Assembly: GCA_036245805.1 (NCBI GenBank)
Contig: BTRK01000002.1
Span: forward strand, 26,219,067 to 26,283,066
From: Pristionchus mayeri
Taxonomy: Eukaryota > Nematoda > Chromadorea > Rhabditida > Neodiplogasteridae
DNA length: 64,000 bases
Direction: 5' to 3'
Shown: positions 45,778 through 57,700 of the stretch, one piece after another
Layout: each line of letters opens with the position of its first letter
Numbering within the stretch: the first letter of the stretch is position 1
Program-made: the position numbers and the translations under genes
The notes under the pieces: model-generated
The model's input: the letters and a program-made list of their open reading frames with translations, nothing else
Databases searched by the model: none
What the model was told of the DNA's origin: nothing

Positions 45778-48700
45778 GTAGGGGTCTTCTCTTGTACAAA
45801 TTAGTTGTGGGAATTGTGTACGTTTGAGCACCCGTGAGCTCTACGCAAAGAATTTCGCAAGAAAGCTGTAATGCTTTACAAATTCTAAATCACATAGTAG
45901 ATTTTGTATTTTTTCAAATCATGAAAATCAAGAAATTAAATATATTAATGTTTTTATTAGTCAATCACCGAGTTCGGGAATCAAGTCTTCTAAAGGATGG
46001 CTGTGATGTGCTGGGGGTACGACAGAACGCAATGACTAAAGCCTAGATTTTATTTGATTTATAGATTTGGAAAATCTCCAGAAGCATAGATAGTCGCGAA
46101 CCTCTGTGAATTAAACCTATTTGAGCTAATGGAGTTAAAAGTCATGAGTAGAAATTAAACATTCAGGACTGCGATATTTTAGATGGTGATTTCATCTTCT
46201 ACTCTGAAACATCTGATGCTTACGAGCCAAGCTTTCTAGTGAGTTCGCAAAGATACAATGACCATATCATCTTCCGCAGAGCATGCCTCCAGAGACTCTC
46301 GCAAATGATCCATTTCGATAGAAAAGAGTGCACATTTAACACTGTCCCGTTTCCCCTGTCCATGGCTGGTACTCAGCCATCTTGCGATAACTCGGGTCAA
46401 AGCCGAAATAGAAATGCCAAAATTTCTGAATACTTTATCGTTGGAGGGGAAGCGGCAACGTAATGACCATGAAAGCGCGTTTTTTCGATTTTGATGACAT
46501 TCATCATTTGAAGAAATTGGCTGAAATTTCCCTCAATCAGCAGCAATCATTCAGAACAAATGAGAAACTTTTTCAGACTTCAAAAATGCAAAGGTTGTCG
46601 GAATTGGAATTTTCTACTCAGCAACAATGCGAATCACAATTGATTGAACTACCTAACAAACACCAAATGCGATGCAGAGAGCTATTTGATGCTATGGAGT
46701 CTTTAGAATATAGAAAAATGGTTGGTTCTGAATTGAACCGAAGAGCAAAAAATGATATTTCAGATCCATAAAAGCTGGCCATTACTTCGCATTCATTACA
46801 TAAAAAATTCGTCTGATTACGGTAAATATATTTTGCTTGTAGAACATGCTTACCATGTGTATTCTCAAATATGCACACGTATAAAATACAGCTGAAAGCC
46901 ACAACATTTCCTTCTTCTAAACTGTGCTGCTTTCACTTGCTAAACAATACATTCAGAAGAATTTATGCGAAAGTTTGCAATTGTCATCGCCATAGAGAAA
47001 AGAAGATCTCAAGCTTTGGAAAATGCATATTCCGCCGAAGGAAAGATTCTGCAACTGGAAAAGTCGTTGGCCGACAAGTGGAACAAGATGCTTTACCAAG
47101 TACTTTTTTTATAGGTGTTTAGATTTTTGGAACACCATTATTATTTTTCGGGGAGTAGTCTGTCTGGTGCGCTAAACAGGTGAAGAGCTGAAATAACTAA
47201 CGCCCCTGAACCTGCCCAAAAATTGAAAAAAGGGAGCGATAATACTTTGCGAAAACTCAGTGAGCAAATTATGTTATTACGTATGCCTAAAAAAAGTACA
47301 TAATTTGCTTTTTTACGGAGATAAATTACGAAGATACAAAGTAATGTTAGAAAAATTCAGACTCATGATTCGATGCCTTCATTTTCCATCTCTTCTCATT
47401 ATCTCTTTCTCGAATTCTCTGTGAATGGGACGACCGGATATGCGCTTGTTGATTCAGGTACTGTGATTGTAAAGTCGCGCAAAAGTATTTGGGCACTTTT
47501 TGAACTTGCTGCAAGTTTTTGACCAGGAAAGCCATCAATCTGTAACTAGGGTATAGTATACACCAAATTCATCGGAGATTATGATCATGATATTGGACCA
47601 TGACGCAATAGCCCAGTCATTGCGTAGTGATGACGTAATCAAGCATGGCTTTTTCAAAACGGCATTATTCCTACATGGATTTTTTCCTGCTGGCCAAATT
47701 TTCTGTGGATGCAGATATGACTGAGGACTAACCAGAAATTTTTTTTGAAGTTGCTGCTCGGTCGCACATTGGCTGCAGCCTTGCTGCAACATCGAGGTCG
47801 GAAATTCAGATCTCAGCTTCTAGACAAGCTAGAGATTGGTTCAAGTCATCAAAATGATCGCCTTCACGAGTACACACGATCCTGAGAATATTAAAACAAT
47901 AACTCGAAGTTTTCCCTCAGGGCACGAGCAAATCTCTTTTTTGCATGACCATTTTTTCGACATTCACAATTTTGCGGGAAAGTTAGGTAAAAATCTGATT
48001 TTTGCATAGGCATGTTGAAAATGTATTGAATAACTGATTCCCAACTTTTTAGAGTGTTTGGATAACTTTCCGGCCCGCGGCGACCGTTTTCTGGAGGGAT
48101 ACTCGGGTAGGGAAAACCCCTGTTTACGCACTCTCGTCGTCTGCACTCTCTCGCCCATAGTGGTAAACAAGGTGTTTCAGGACCCGAGTATCCTTCCGGA
48201 AAACGGTCGCAGCGGGCCAGAAAGTTATCCAAATACTCTAAAAAGTTGGGAATCAGTTCTGCAATCCATTTTGAATATGTCTATGCAAAAACGAGATTTT
48301 TAAATAATTTTCCCGCAAAATTGTGAATGTCCAAAAAATGGTCATGCAAAAAAAGTGATTTGTTCATGCCCTGAGGGCAAATTTCGAGCTATTGTTTTCA
48401 TATTCTCGGGATCATCTGCTATCATGCTGGCGATCATTTTGCTGTCTTGAACCAGTCTCTAGCTTGATTATGAGCCGAGATCTGAATTTGCGACCTCGAT
48501 TTTGCAGCAAGGCTGCAGCAAATGTGCGGTTGCGCAGCAATCTCCAATTTTTTTTAACGTTCCTGCCAGCCGCGGCCGTTTTTCTGAGGTATACTCGAGT
48601 CGGGAAGCACCCTGTTTACCCCTATGGGCGAGAGAGTACAGACGACGAGAGTGCGTAAACAGGGTGTTTCCCGACCCTAGTATACCTCTGAAAATCGGTT

Positions 48701-51700
48701 GCCGCGAGCAGGAAAGTTATCCAAACACTCTAAAAAGTTGGGAATCGGTTATTCAACACATTTTGAATATGCCTATGCAAAACCAGATTTTTAACTAACT
48801 TTCCCGCAAAATTGTGAATGTAGAAAAAATGGTCATACAAAAAAGTGATTTGTTCATGCCCTGAGGGAAAACTTCGAGTTATTGTTTTAATATTCTCAGG
48901 ATCGTGTGTACTCGTGAAGGCGATCATTTTGATGACTTGAACCAATCTCTAGCTTGTCTAGAAGCTGAGATCTGAATTTCCGACCTCGATTTTGCAGCAA
49001 GGCTGCAGCAAATGTGCGGTTGCGCAGCAATCTCCAATTTTTTTTAACGTTCCTGCCAGCCGCGGCCGTTTTTCTGAGGTATACTCGAGTCGGGAAGCAC
49101 CCTGTTTACCCCTATGGGCGAGAGAGTACAGACGACGAGAGTGCGTAAACAGGGTGTTTCCCGACCCTAGTATACCTCTGAAAATCGGTTGCCGCGAGCA
49201 GGAAAGTTATCCAAACACTCTAAAAAGTTGGGAATCGGTTATTCAACACATTTTGAATATGCCTATGCAAAACCAGATTTTTAACTAACTTTCCCGCAAA
49301 ATTGTGAATGTAGAAAAAATGGTCATACAAAAAAGTGATTTGTTCATGCCCTGAGGGAAAACTTCGAGTTATTGTTTTAATATTCTCAGGATCGTGTGTA
49401 CTCGTGAAGGCGATCATTTTGATGACTTGAACCAATCTCTAGCTTGTCTAGAAGCTGAGATCTGAATTTCCGACCTCGATTTTGCAGCAAGGCTGCAGCC
49501 AATGTGCGACCGAGCAGCAACTTCAAAAAAATTTCTGGGTAGTCCTCAGTCATATCTGCATCCACAGAAAATTTGGCCAGCAGGAAAAAATCCATGTAAG
49601 AATAATGCCGTTTTGAAATGTCATGTTTGATTACGTCATCACTACGCAATGACTGGGCTATTGCGTCATGGTCCAATATCATGATCATAATCTCCGATGA
49701 ATTTGGTGTATACTACCCTAGTTACAGATTGATGCCTTTCCTGGTCTATAACTTACAGCAAGTTCAAAAAGTGCCCAAATACTTTTGCGCGCGACTGTAT
49801 AATGAATAATAAATATTATATTTACAAAATCAATATTTGTTGTAATTTGTATAACACGTGTATCACGAGTCAGCGGATGAAAAATAGCCCCTTCGTTAAC
49901 AATTTGCAAAAAGTTTCCCTGATCTAGTCCATATTATGGTGTGAGAATATCCTGTAGGAGATAATTTGAAAAATTTAGGTCGTTGGCCCCAGAGCCGGCT
50001 TCTAGGAATTTCCCGGTTTTTGAAACCGGATATACTGTATTCCAGCTCCAAAAGTAGCTATGAAAATGGTGTTAGTGTCAAAATGAGCGAAAAATTATTT
50101 CGAACAACTTTCATATTAGAAGGTAAGTGCTCCGATCAAAACTGAAAAAGCTATTGTCTATTTTCCACAATTACAAGCATTTTAAAAATAATATATATTT
50201 TTTGGAGGTACCATTCCCTGGAATTTTTATTGCAGATTATGGAAGTTTGACTGTATATGTGTATAATAAAAATATAAAAATCGAATTTTTTGAACCTATT
50301 TTTGAGAAATTTAGATCTGAACCTTGGAAAATCGAACAGCCCAATTCTAAACTATCGCAATTCTCTCTAATAACTGTTGCTTCCGGTTCGTCTTTATAAG
50401 TTTATAACTTTGTATGTTTAGGCAAGTTAGTTGGTGCTGAAAATATTTGATTTTCGTGATTTTCCGAAAATGTGATTTTTAGACCTCCAAAGTTCGCATG
50501 TTCCGGCGCATCAAACGCTATAATTATGCGATTACATCCAATTGTAGAAGACTAATTTTGCAGTGTGCACCCACAACAACATATTCATAGCAAATAACGG
50601 CTACTGAATCATATCTAAATCTCCAGTTCCTTAGCTCCAAATTGCAAAATTTCCGAGGTCGTGGAGTAACATATATTGATTTTGGTCTTAGTAATACAAT
50701 AACTCCTGTAGGAGACTTTCCATTCCTTGTTAGTCGTCGCGAGCGGTCCCTCTCCCTTTTCGCTCTGATTTGGATTGGTTTCCCCCAATACCCCTCGCTT
50801 CCGCCTTCGACTCATCAAGAAAATAGAATCCCCATCCAAGCCGGAGTGGTCACCGTGTGATGGGTATGACCTACTAAGATGTTTGGTCCTTCAGAATCTA
50901 GACTCGATCATCTCGTCGAAAGATTGATCATGGCGGATTCGAGTATGGCGGATTCGTGCAGAGAAGATTCTAGAACACGCAAGGCTTCGTTTACGACCTA
51001 TAGTGAGATTCTATCTATGCAATGCAATCCAACATCCTCTCGCAAGCACACCGCAAATGACCATCTTGAAATGAGAAGAACGACCTTTTCTGACCCCACA
51101 TCTTGATCTGCGCCCAGAAAGCGATAACAGATAAATATAGTATAGTATAATACAATAATTAATTCCAATAAAATAAATAAAAAGTGTATGTGTCCATGCA
51201 AATACAATTGCGCTAAAACGATCACAATGCATTGGTTTTTTAAAATATTGAAATATTTCAACTACCGCAAATTTCGAATTTCGGAAAAGATCGAATTATG
51301 ATTTGTTCTCAGTGTATTTCGAGCCAGCTGTACACAAGAGTATTTTTATATATTACCATGAGATAAATAACTTCATTACTAACGCCAAAATCAGTATAAG
51401 TTTTTTCACAACCCCGCAATTTGGCAATTTCGAGCAAAGGCACTGTGGATTTAGATATGATTCAGTAGCTTTTATTTTTTATGAATATGTTGTTATGGGT
51501 GCATACTGCAAAACTGATCTTCCAAAATTGGATCTAATAGCCTCATTATTGCGTTTGATGCGCCGGAACATGCGAAATTTGGTGGTCTAAAAATCACATT
51601 TTCGGAAAATCACGAAAATCAAATATTTTCAGCACCAACTAACTTGCCTAAACATACAAAGTTATAAACTTATAAAGACGAACCGGAAGCAACAGTTATT

Positions 51701-54700
51701 AGAGAGAATTGCGATAGTTTAGAATTGGGCTGTTCGATTTTCCAAGTATGGACTATTCTCACACCATAATATGGACTAGATCAGGAACACTTTTTGCAAA
51801 TTGTTCTTGGCCACCTCCACTGACTCGTGATCATAGCTGTCCAGCACTACCGACGTCTTGTCCGTCAGAAAAATCCGATACCCCCTATACGTTGTATTTT
51901 TGCTCAATTTGCCCGTCAGAAAAATCGACGCATAGGGGGTCATGGTCGATAATGGTGTGGTAGGTCATGGTGTAATCAAGCCTAACTACCGTACCAACTT
52001 GTACTATGTGACTACAGTAACCCAAGTTACAGTAACCTGATTACCGTAACCTAGGTTCCGTGGAGCAACTTGAATTCCTTGGGTCAAACTTTTTACAAAA
52101 ATCATAAATCAATATTATTGATATTCTACAGTAACCTACCGTAACCTTCGCTATCGTATACACATTGTGGAATCACGAACTGACTTTTTTCTTAAAAGTT
52201 GCGTTAAAAATCGGGTTTTTGCTCCATGTTGGGGAGCTCTTTGAGCAAACTTTTATTTTTATATTTTTGTTTAAAACCCATGGTCGAGTTGTTAAGGAGC
52301 TTGTCTTGGAAACCTAAGGTAGGCGGTTCGAGTCCTGCTACTGAAAAACATCTTTGCCATGCTTCGAGAAGTTCGCCTAAGATACAGTAGCGCGCAAAAG
52401 TGTTGGGGCACTTTTTCATGGATTTTTTCCAGCTCGCCAAACTTTCTGAAGTTGGAGTCATGCCCGAGAACTACCCAGAAAAAAAATTTGAGGTTGCTGC
52501 GCAACCGCACATATGCTGCAGCAAAATCGAGGTCGCAAATTCAGATCTCCGCTCCTAATCAAGCTAGAGACTGGTTCAAGACTTCAAAATGATCGCCAGC
52601 ATGATAGCAGATGATCCCGAGAACATGAAAACAATAGCTCAGAATTTTGTTCTCAGGGCATGAAAAAATCACTTTTTTGTATGACCATTTTTGGACATTC
52701 GCAATTTTGCGGGAAAATTAGGTAAAAAGCTGGTTTTTGCATAGACATATTCAAAATGTATTGAAGAACTGATTCCCAACTTTTTAGAGTGTTTGGATAA
52801 CTTTCCGGCCCGCGGCGACCGTTTTCTGGAGGGATACTCGGGTAGGGAAAAACCCTGTTTACGCACTCTCGTCGTCTGTACTCTCTCGCCCATAGTGGTA
52901 AACAAGGTGTTTCAGGACCCGAGTATCCTTCCGGAAAACGGTCGCCGCGGGCCAGAAAGTTATCCAAATACTCTAAAAAGTTGGAAATCAGTTCTGCAAT
53001 CCATTTTGAATATGTCTATGCAAAAACGAGATTTTAAAATAATTTTCCCGCAAAATTGTGAATGTCCAAAAAATGGGTCATGCAAAAAAGAGATTTGCTC
53101 GTGCCCTGAGGGAAAACTTCGAGTTATTGTTTTAATATTCTCAGGATCGTGTGTACTCGTGAAGGCGATCATTTTGATGACTTGAACAAATCTCTAGCTT
53201 GTCTAGAAGCTGAGATCTGAAGTGATTTGTTCATGCCCTGAGGGCAAATTTCGAGCTATTGTTTTCATATTCTCGGGATCATCTGCTATCATGCTGGCGA
53301 TCATTTTACTGTCTTGAACCAGTCTCTAGCTTGATTATGAGCCGAGATCTGAATTTGCGACCTCGATTTTGCAGCAAGGCTGCAGCAAATGTGCGGTTGC
53401 GCAGCAATCTCAAATTTTTTTCTGGATAGACCTCGGACATGACTCCAACTTCAGAAAGTTTGGCGAGCTGGAAAAATCCATGTAAGAATAGTGCCGTTTT
53501 GAAAAAGTACATTTTAATTGCGTCATCACTACGAAACGACTGTACGATTGCGTCATGCCAAAGTATGATGGTCATAATCTCCAATGAATTTGGTACATAA
53601 TACCTGAGTTTCAGAATGATATCTGTACTGGGCAAAAAGTTACAGCAAGTTGAAAAAGTGCCCCAACACTTTTGCGCGCTACTGTATGTGGAATTACCAT
53701 ACCGTACCCCGGTCCGGTGGGTCAACCTAAGTTCGCTGGGTCACATACATGACTTCATATCGTAAAATCACTGTAATCATCCTAGCTTTGTCATATTTCG
53801 CTACATTACTGCTGTTTAAGAGACTTTCTCGATAACATGCGAGGGTTAGTCTGTTCTGGCCAGACGCCATCGCCGAACTCGACAAAATGTATTTTCTGGA
53901 TGCCTCCATGGGTCCTATTCACTAAATGGAGTATTATATTGATCATGGTCTTGAAACATATAAATTCCGGGTTAGCAAAATGTTCATTCCCGAATTTCAT
54001 TAAAATCCAATCATGAGATGTTTTGGCTTTTTGTGACTGTGCAACATAGAATATTATTCTCTACAATCTCCGTAATATACCACTTGATATTTTCTCTATT
54101 CAAATTATATATTGTTAATCCTCAATTTTTTGCGAAATCGATTTGCGATTTAATTATTGGACCGAAAAACAATGCGTATTTTGTTGGCAAGGCTATTGGA
54201 CCAATAACCCATTATAACTTCGGACCTCGATCTGAATATTGAATTTTGCAGAATTTCGAGAATGAACATTTTGCTGACCTGGCATTTCTATATTTCAGCA
54301 TTATCAATATAGTACTCCATTTAGTGAATGGAGGTATCCAGAAAAGACATGGAGGTATCCAGAAAATACATTTGGTCAAGATCGGCGATGACGTCTGGCC
54401 AGAACAGACTAACCCTCGCATATTATCGAGAAAGTCTCTTAAACAGCAGTAATGTAGCGAAATATGACAAACATATTAGCTAGGATGATTACAGTGATTT
54501 TACGATATGAAGTCATGTATGTGACCCAGCGAACTTAGGTTGACCCACCGGACCGGGGTACGGTAGAAGCGGATATGGCAATTCCACATATCTTAGGCGA
54601 ACTTCCCGAAGCATGGCAAAGATGTTTTTCAGTAGCAGGACTCGAACCATCTACCTTAGGTTTCCAAGGCAAGCTCCTTAGCCACTCGACCATGGTTTTG

Positions 54701-57700
54701 AGACAAAAATATAAAAATAAAAGTTTGCTCAAAGAGCTCCCTAACATGGAGCAAAAACCCGATTTTTAACACAAATTTTAAGAAAAAAGTCAGTACGTGA
54801 TTCCACAATGTGTATACGGTAGCGAAGGTTACGGTAGGTTACTGTAGAATATCAATAATATTGATTGATGATTTTTGTAAAAAGTTTGACCCAAGGAATT
54901 CAAGTTGCTCCACGGAACCTAGGTTACTGTAATCAGGTTACTGTAACTTACTGTAGTCATATAGTACAAGTTGGTACGGTAGTTAGGCTTGATTACACCA
55001 TGACCTACCACACCATTATCGACCATGACCCCTATGCGTCGATTTTTCTGACGGACAAAATTTTGTCCGTAAGAAAAATCGATGTATACATGGGTTTACC
55101 GGCGGTGTGGGCAGCTATGCTCGTGATACCCGTGATAAATAATCGTTGTTATTTTCAAGTATTAGGTTGGTGCAAAAGTTTCTTTCTTTTTTCATGGACG
55201 AAGATTCTGATCTCCCCAGGCCGTCGCCATGCACCAATCAAATAATTGTTTTTGCTGTTGATACGGGCATGGATACACACTATATCGAATACTACAATAT
55301 GTTGATAAGATCAATTAGAACAGAACATTTTAGTTCGGAAGTAGTAGGACCTGGCCGATTAATCCGACGTTTCAAGTGCTCTAGGCTCCAAGGGGAATAA
55401 CGCCGAGGCTACAATTAGCACATCATTGCAAAGTACTATGACTTGGCATGTCATATGACATAGCCCACCAAATCTGCCATGAGAAACCTACTAGAAATAT
55501 TGGCCCAATATATCTAGCCACTTTGAAAAATATTGATCTTTAATTATTGAGCGCTATTTTCTTACACAACATTCAAGAGTGGTCAATTGTTGTGGGTTAT
55601 GAAGTACTTTGCCCTTTAATTATGCTAGCACAGTTAGGATAATATAAGTCTTCCCGTTCAAGAACTACATTTTTTGAAATCATTATGATCATATTTATAC
55701 CCTAAAATCATCACTTTTTGGTGTTCCCTGTCTCCCAAACACGTTCGAATCCGGATTTTTGGTGCTTATCAGAACAATGACCTCCTTCCCAAGTGTTCAT
55801 TAATTGGGCAGAATCAGAATGCTACAAGTATTCGATAACCAGAATACAACCTAAAATGCTGAAAATAGCCGTTTTCCGGTGTTTATTTTCTGAAATTTTC
55901 CAACGTCTCACGATGAAGCGTAGATCCAAATCAAAAGTATGGCAGTAATCTACCATCATGGCCATAACGCGTGGTATACATAAACTCATGAGAGTCTACG
56001 CACGACAAAAGAAATTTTAAAATATAAAAAGAAAGAAACTTATGCACCAACCTAATGCAGTCCTGTTGTGTCCCACCGTGAACATGCGTCACCCGGAGTA
56101 ACCCGGGGTGACTCGGGGTGACACCGGGTGACCCATGGTGACCCATGACCGACTCCTGACTCGGAGAGTGAATTTTATGAATCGAGAGTATGATATTCGG
56201 GTTCAGCAATTCCTGGCCGTTCGAACCATATATATTTCATAATTTATTTATAAGAATAAAAACACTCGATTTTAATTGCAAACGAGGCTATCAAAGGTCT
56301 GACCCATAGAAGCCGCATATTGGACCAGCAGGTAATTAATATTTTTCCAGGTTTTGCATTCAAACTTTCCCCGGTTTTCAGACAACTGATACATTTCATG
56401 GTTTCCCATTATTTGCTTGGTTTAAACTAGTCCACTAAAAACATTATAAAGAAACTAAAAATAATATAAACAAAACGAAGCAAGGGAAATCGTGAATCAC
56501 TTGGCTGAAAACCGGTGAACATTTGAATGCAAAACTGGGAAGAAGCTTAATTACCTGCTGGTCCAATATGCGGCTTCTGTGGGTCAGACCTTTGATAGCC
56601 TCGTTTGCAATTAAAATCGAGTGTTTTTATTCTTATAAATAAATTATGAAATATATATGGTTCGAACGGCCAGGAAGTGTTGAACCCGAATATCATACTC
56701 TCGATTCATAAAATTCACTCTCCGAGTCAGGAGTCGGTCATGGGTCACCATGGGTCACCCGGGGTCACCCCGAGTCACCCCGGGTTACTCCGGGTGAAGC
56801 ATATTCACGGTGGGACACAACAGGACTGTATATTCAATTCAATAATTTAACACATCAGGCAATATTGCTCAGGTGAACATGGGGCGGCACTAGGCTGCGC
56901 TCCACCAATGGGGATTTATAACGCTCCTGTAACAGGAGTCTTAACAGGATTCTTGTCATCGTCGCGCCATTTAGTGTTGAGATGGCCTTGAGTGTTAGCA
57001 CGAGTGTTGGGCTCCATTCTGTAGTCGCACGCGTCCAGTGATTGACTTGCATCATAACCCATATTTAATTATTCATACTTCGTTGCACTATCAAGAACAG
57101 ATAATAAATCAAATTAAATCAGGAGCTCATGTAACGTCGATGCACCCTTCGTTTGCTGAAAGAGCCAACTTGAGTGATCTAATTGATACGAGAACCGACA
57201 ATCATTGCCAATATGCTGGAACAGATGGATTGGAAACGACTGATGGACGCATCTTTAAGTGTAAGTTTGCGTTGGCAGATAAGTTCAGTTCTCTATCTGA
57301 TCCATGTGGCTCAACACTAGCGTAAGCATCAGCACACTCTAACAAAACACGAGTTATAATTACAAATACAATCGTTAAGGCTTCATCGAGATAGCAGGCA
57401 GGAAATTCCTAGCCGGATTTGATGTGTTTAAGTACCGGCATGATATGATCATTGGCATAGATTTTATGCGCCGTCATGGTTGCACTATCGACATGGCTAG
57501 AAATAGGTTGGCTTTCTTATTTATATTTTGTAATAGGCGCTAGAAAAATACTAATCATCACAATTGCCCTCTAACTTGTATCTGGTTAAAAAATAGATGT
57601 CTGAGTTTCGAAAATATCCTGACACACAAATTAGTCGTAAACGTGAAAAGAGAAGAAAAAAACCTATCTTGTAAGACAGTTCCAGCAAAAGTTATCAACA

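Larger units (their letters stand above)
51832..55119. mobile_element. 3.3-kb foldback with 8-bp target duplication CTCGTGAT (hAT-like)
   Basis: CTCGTGAT occurs at 51824-51831 and 55120-55127, directly outside the inverted ends CATAGCTGTCCA and TGGGCAGCTATG. Eight-bp duplications are typical of hAT elements. The arms contain ACAGTAACC repeats and tRNA-like modules, and the loop is occupied by two more palindromes (52385-53684 and about 53705-54565). Confidence 0.82.
49850..55140. mobile_element. Composite foldback of 5.3 kb, same family as 27660-31592
   Basis: The ends ATAACACGTGTATCACGAG and CTCGTGATACCCGTGAT are inverted. Subterminal words (GAGCCGGCTTCTAGGAATTT) match the other copy. Inside are an inner palindrome (about 50330-51745) and a hAT-like foldback (51832-55119) inserted in the right end. 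Confidence 0.75.

Noticed and set aside
45967..46018. Exon reading ESSLLKDGCDVLG as part of the ubiquitin-like domain
   Set aside because: Attractive motif, but no acceptor gives the phase required by the exons on either side.
48502..49288. Two identical 98-residue frames
   Set aside because: They lie in the arms of a palindromic element and are identical only because of the 490-bp duplication; no family signature.
52274..52343. Functional tRNA gene
   Set aside because: Boxes are good, but anticodon and acceptor stems do not pair well and an inverted copy lies in the other arm.
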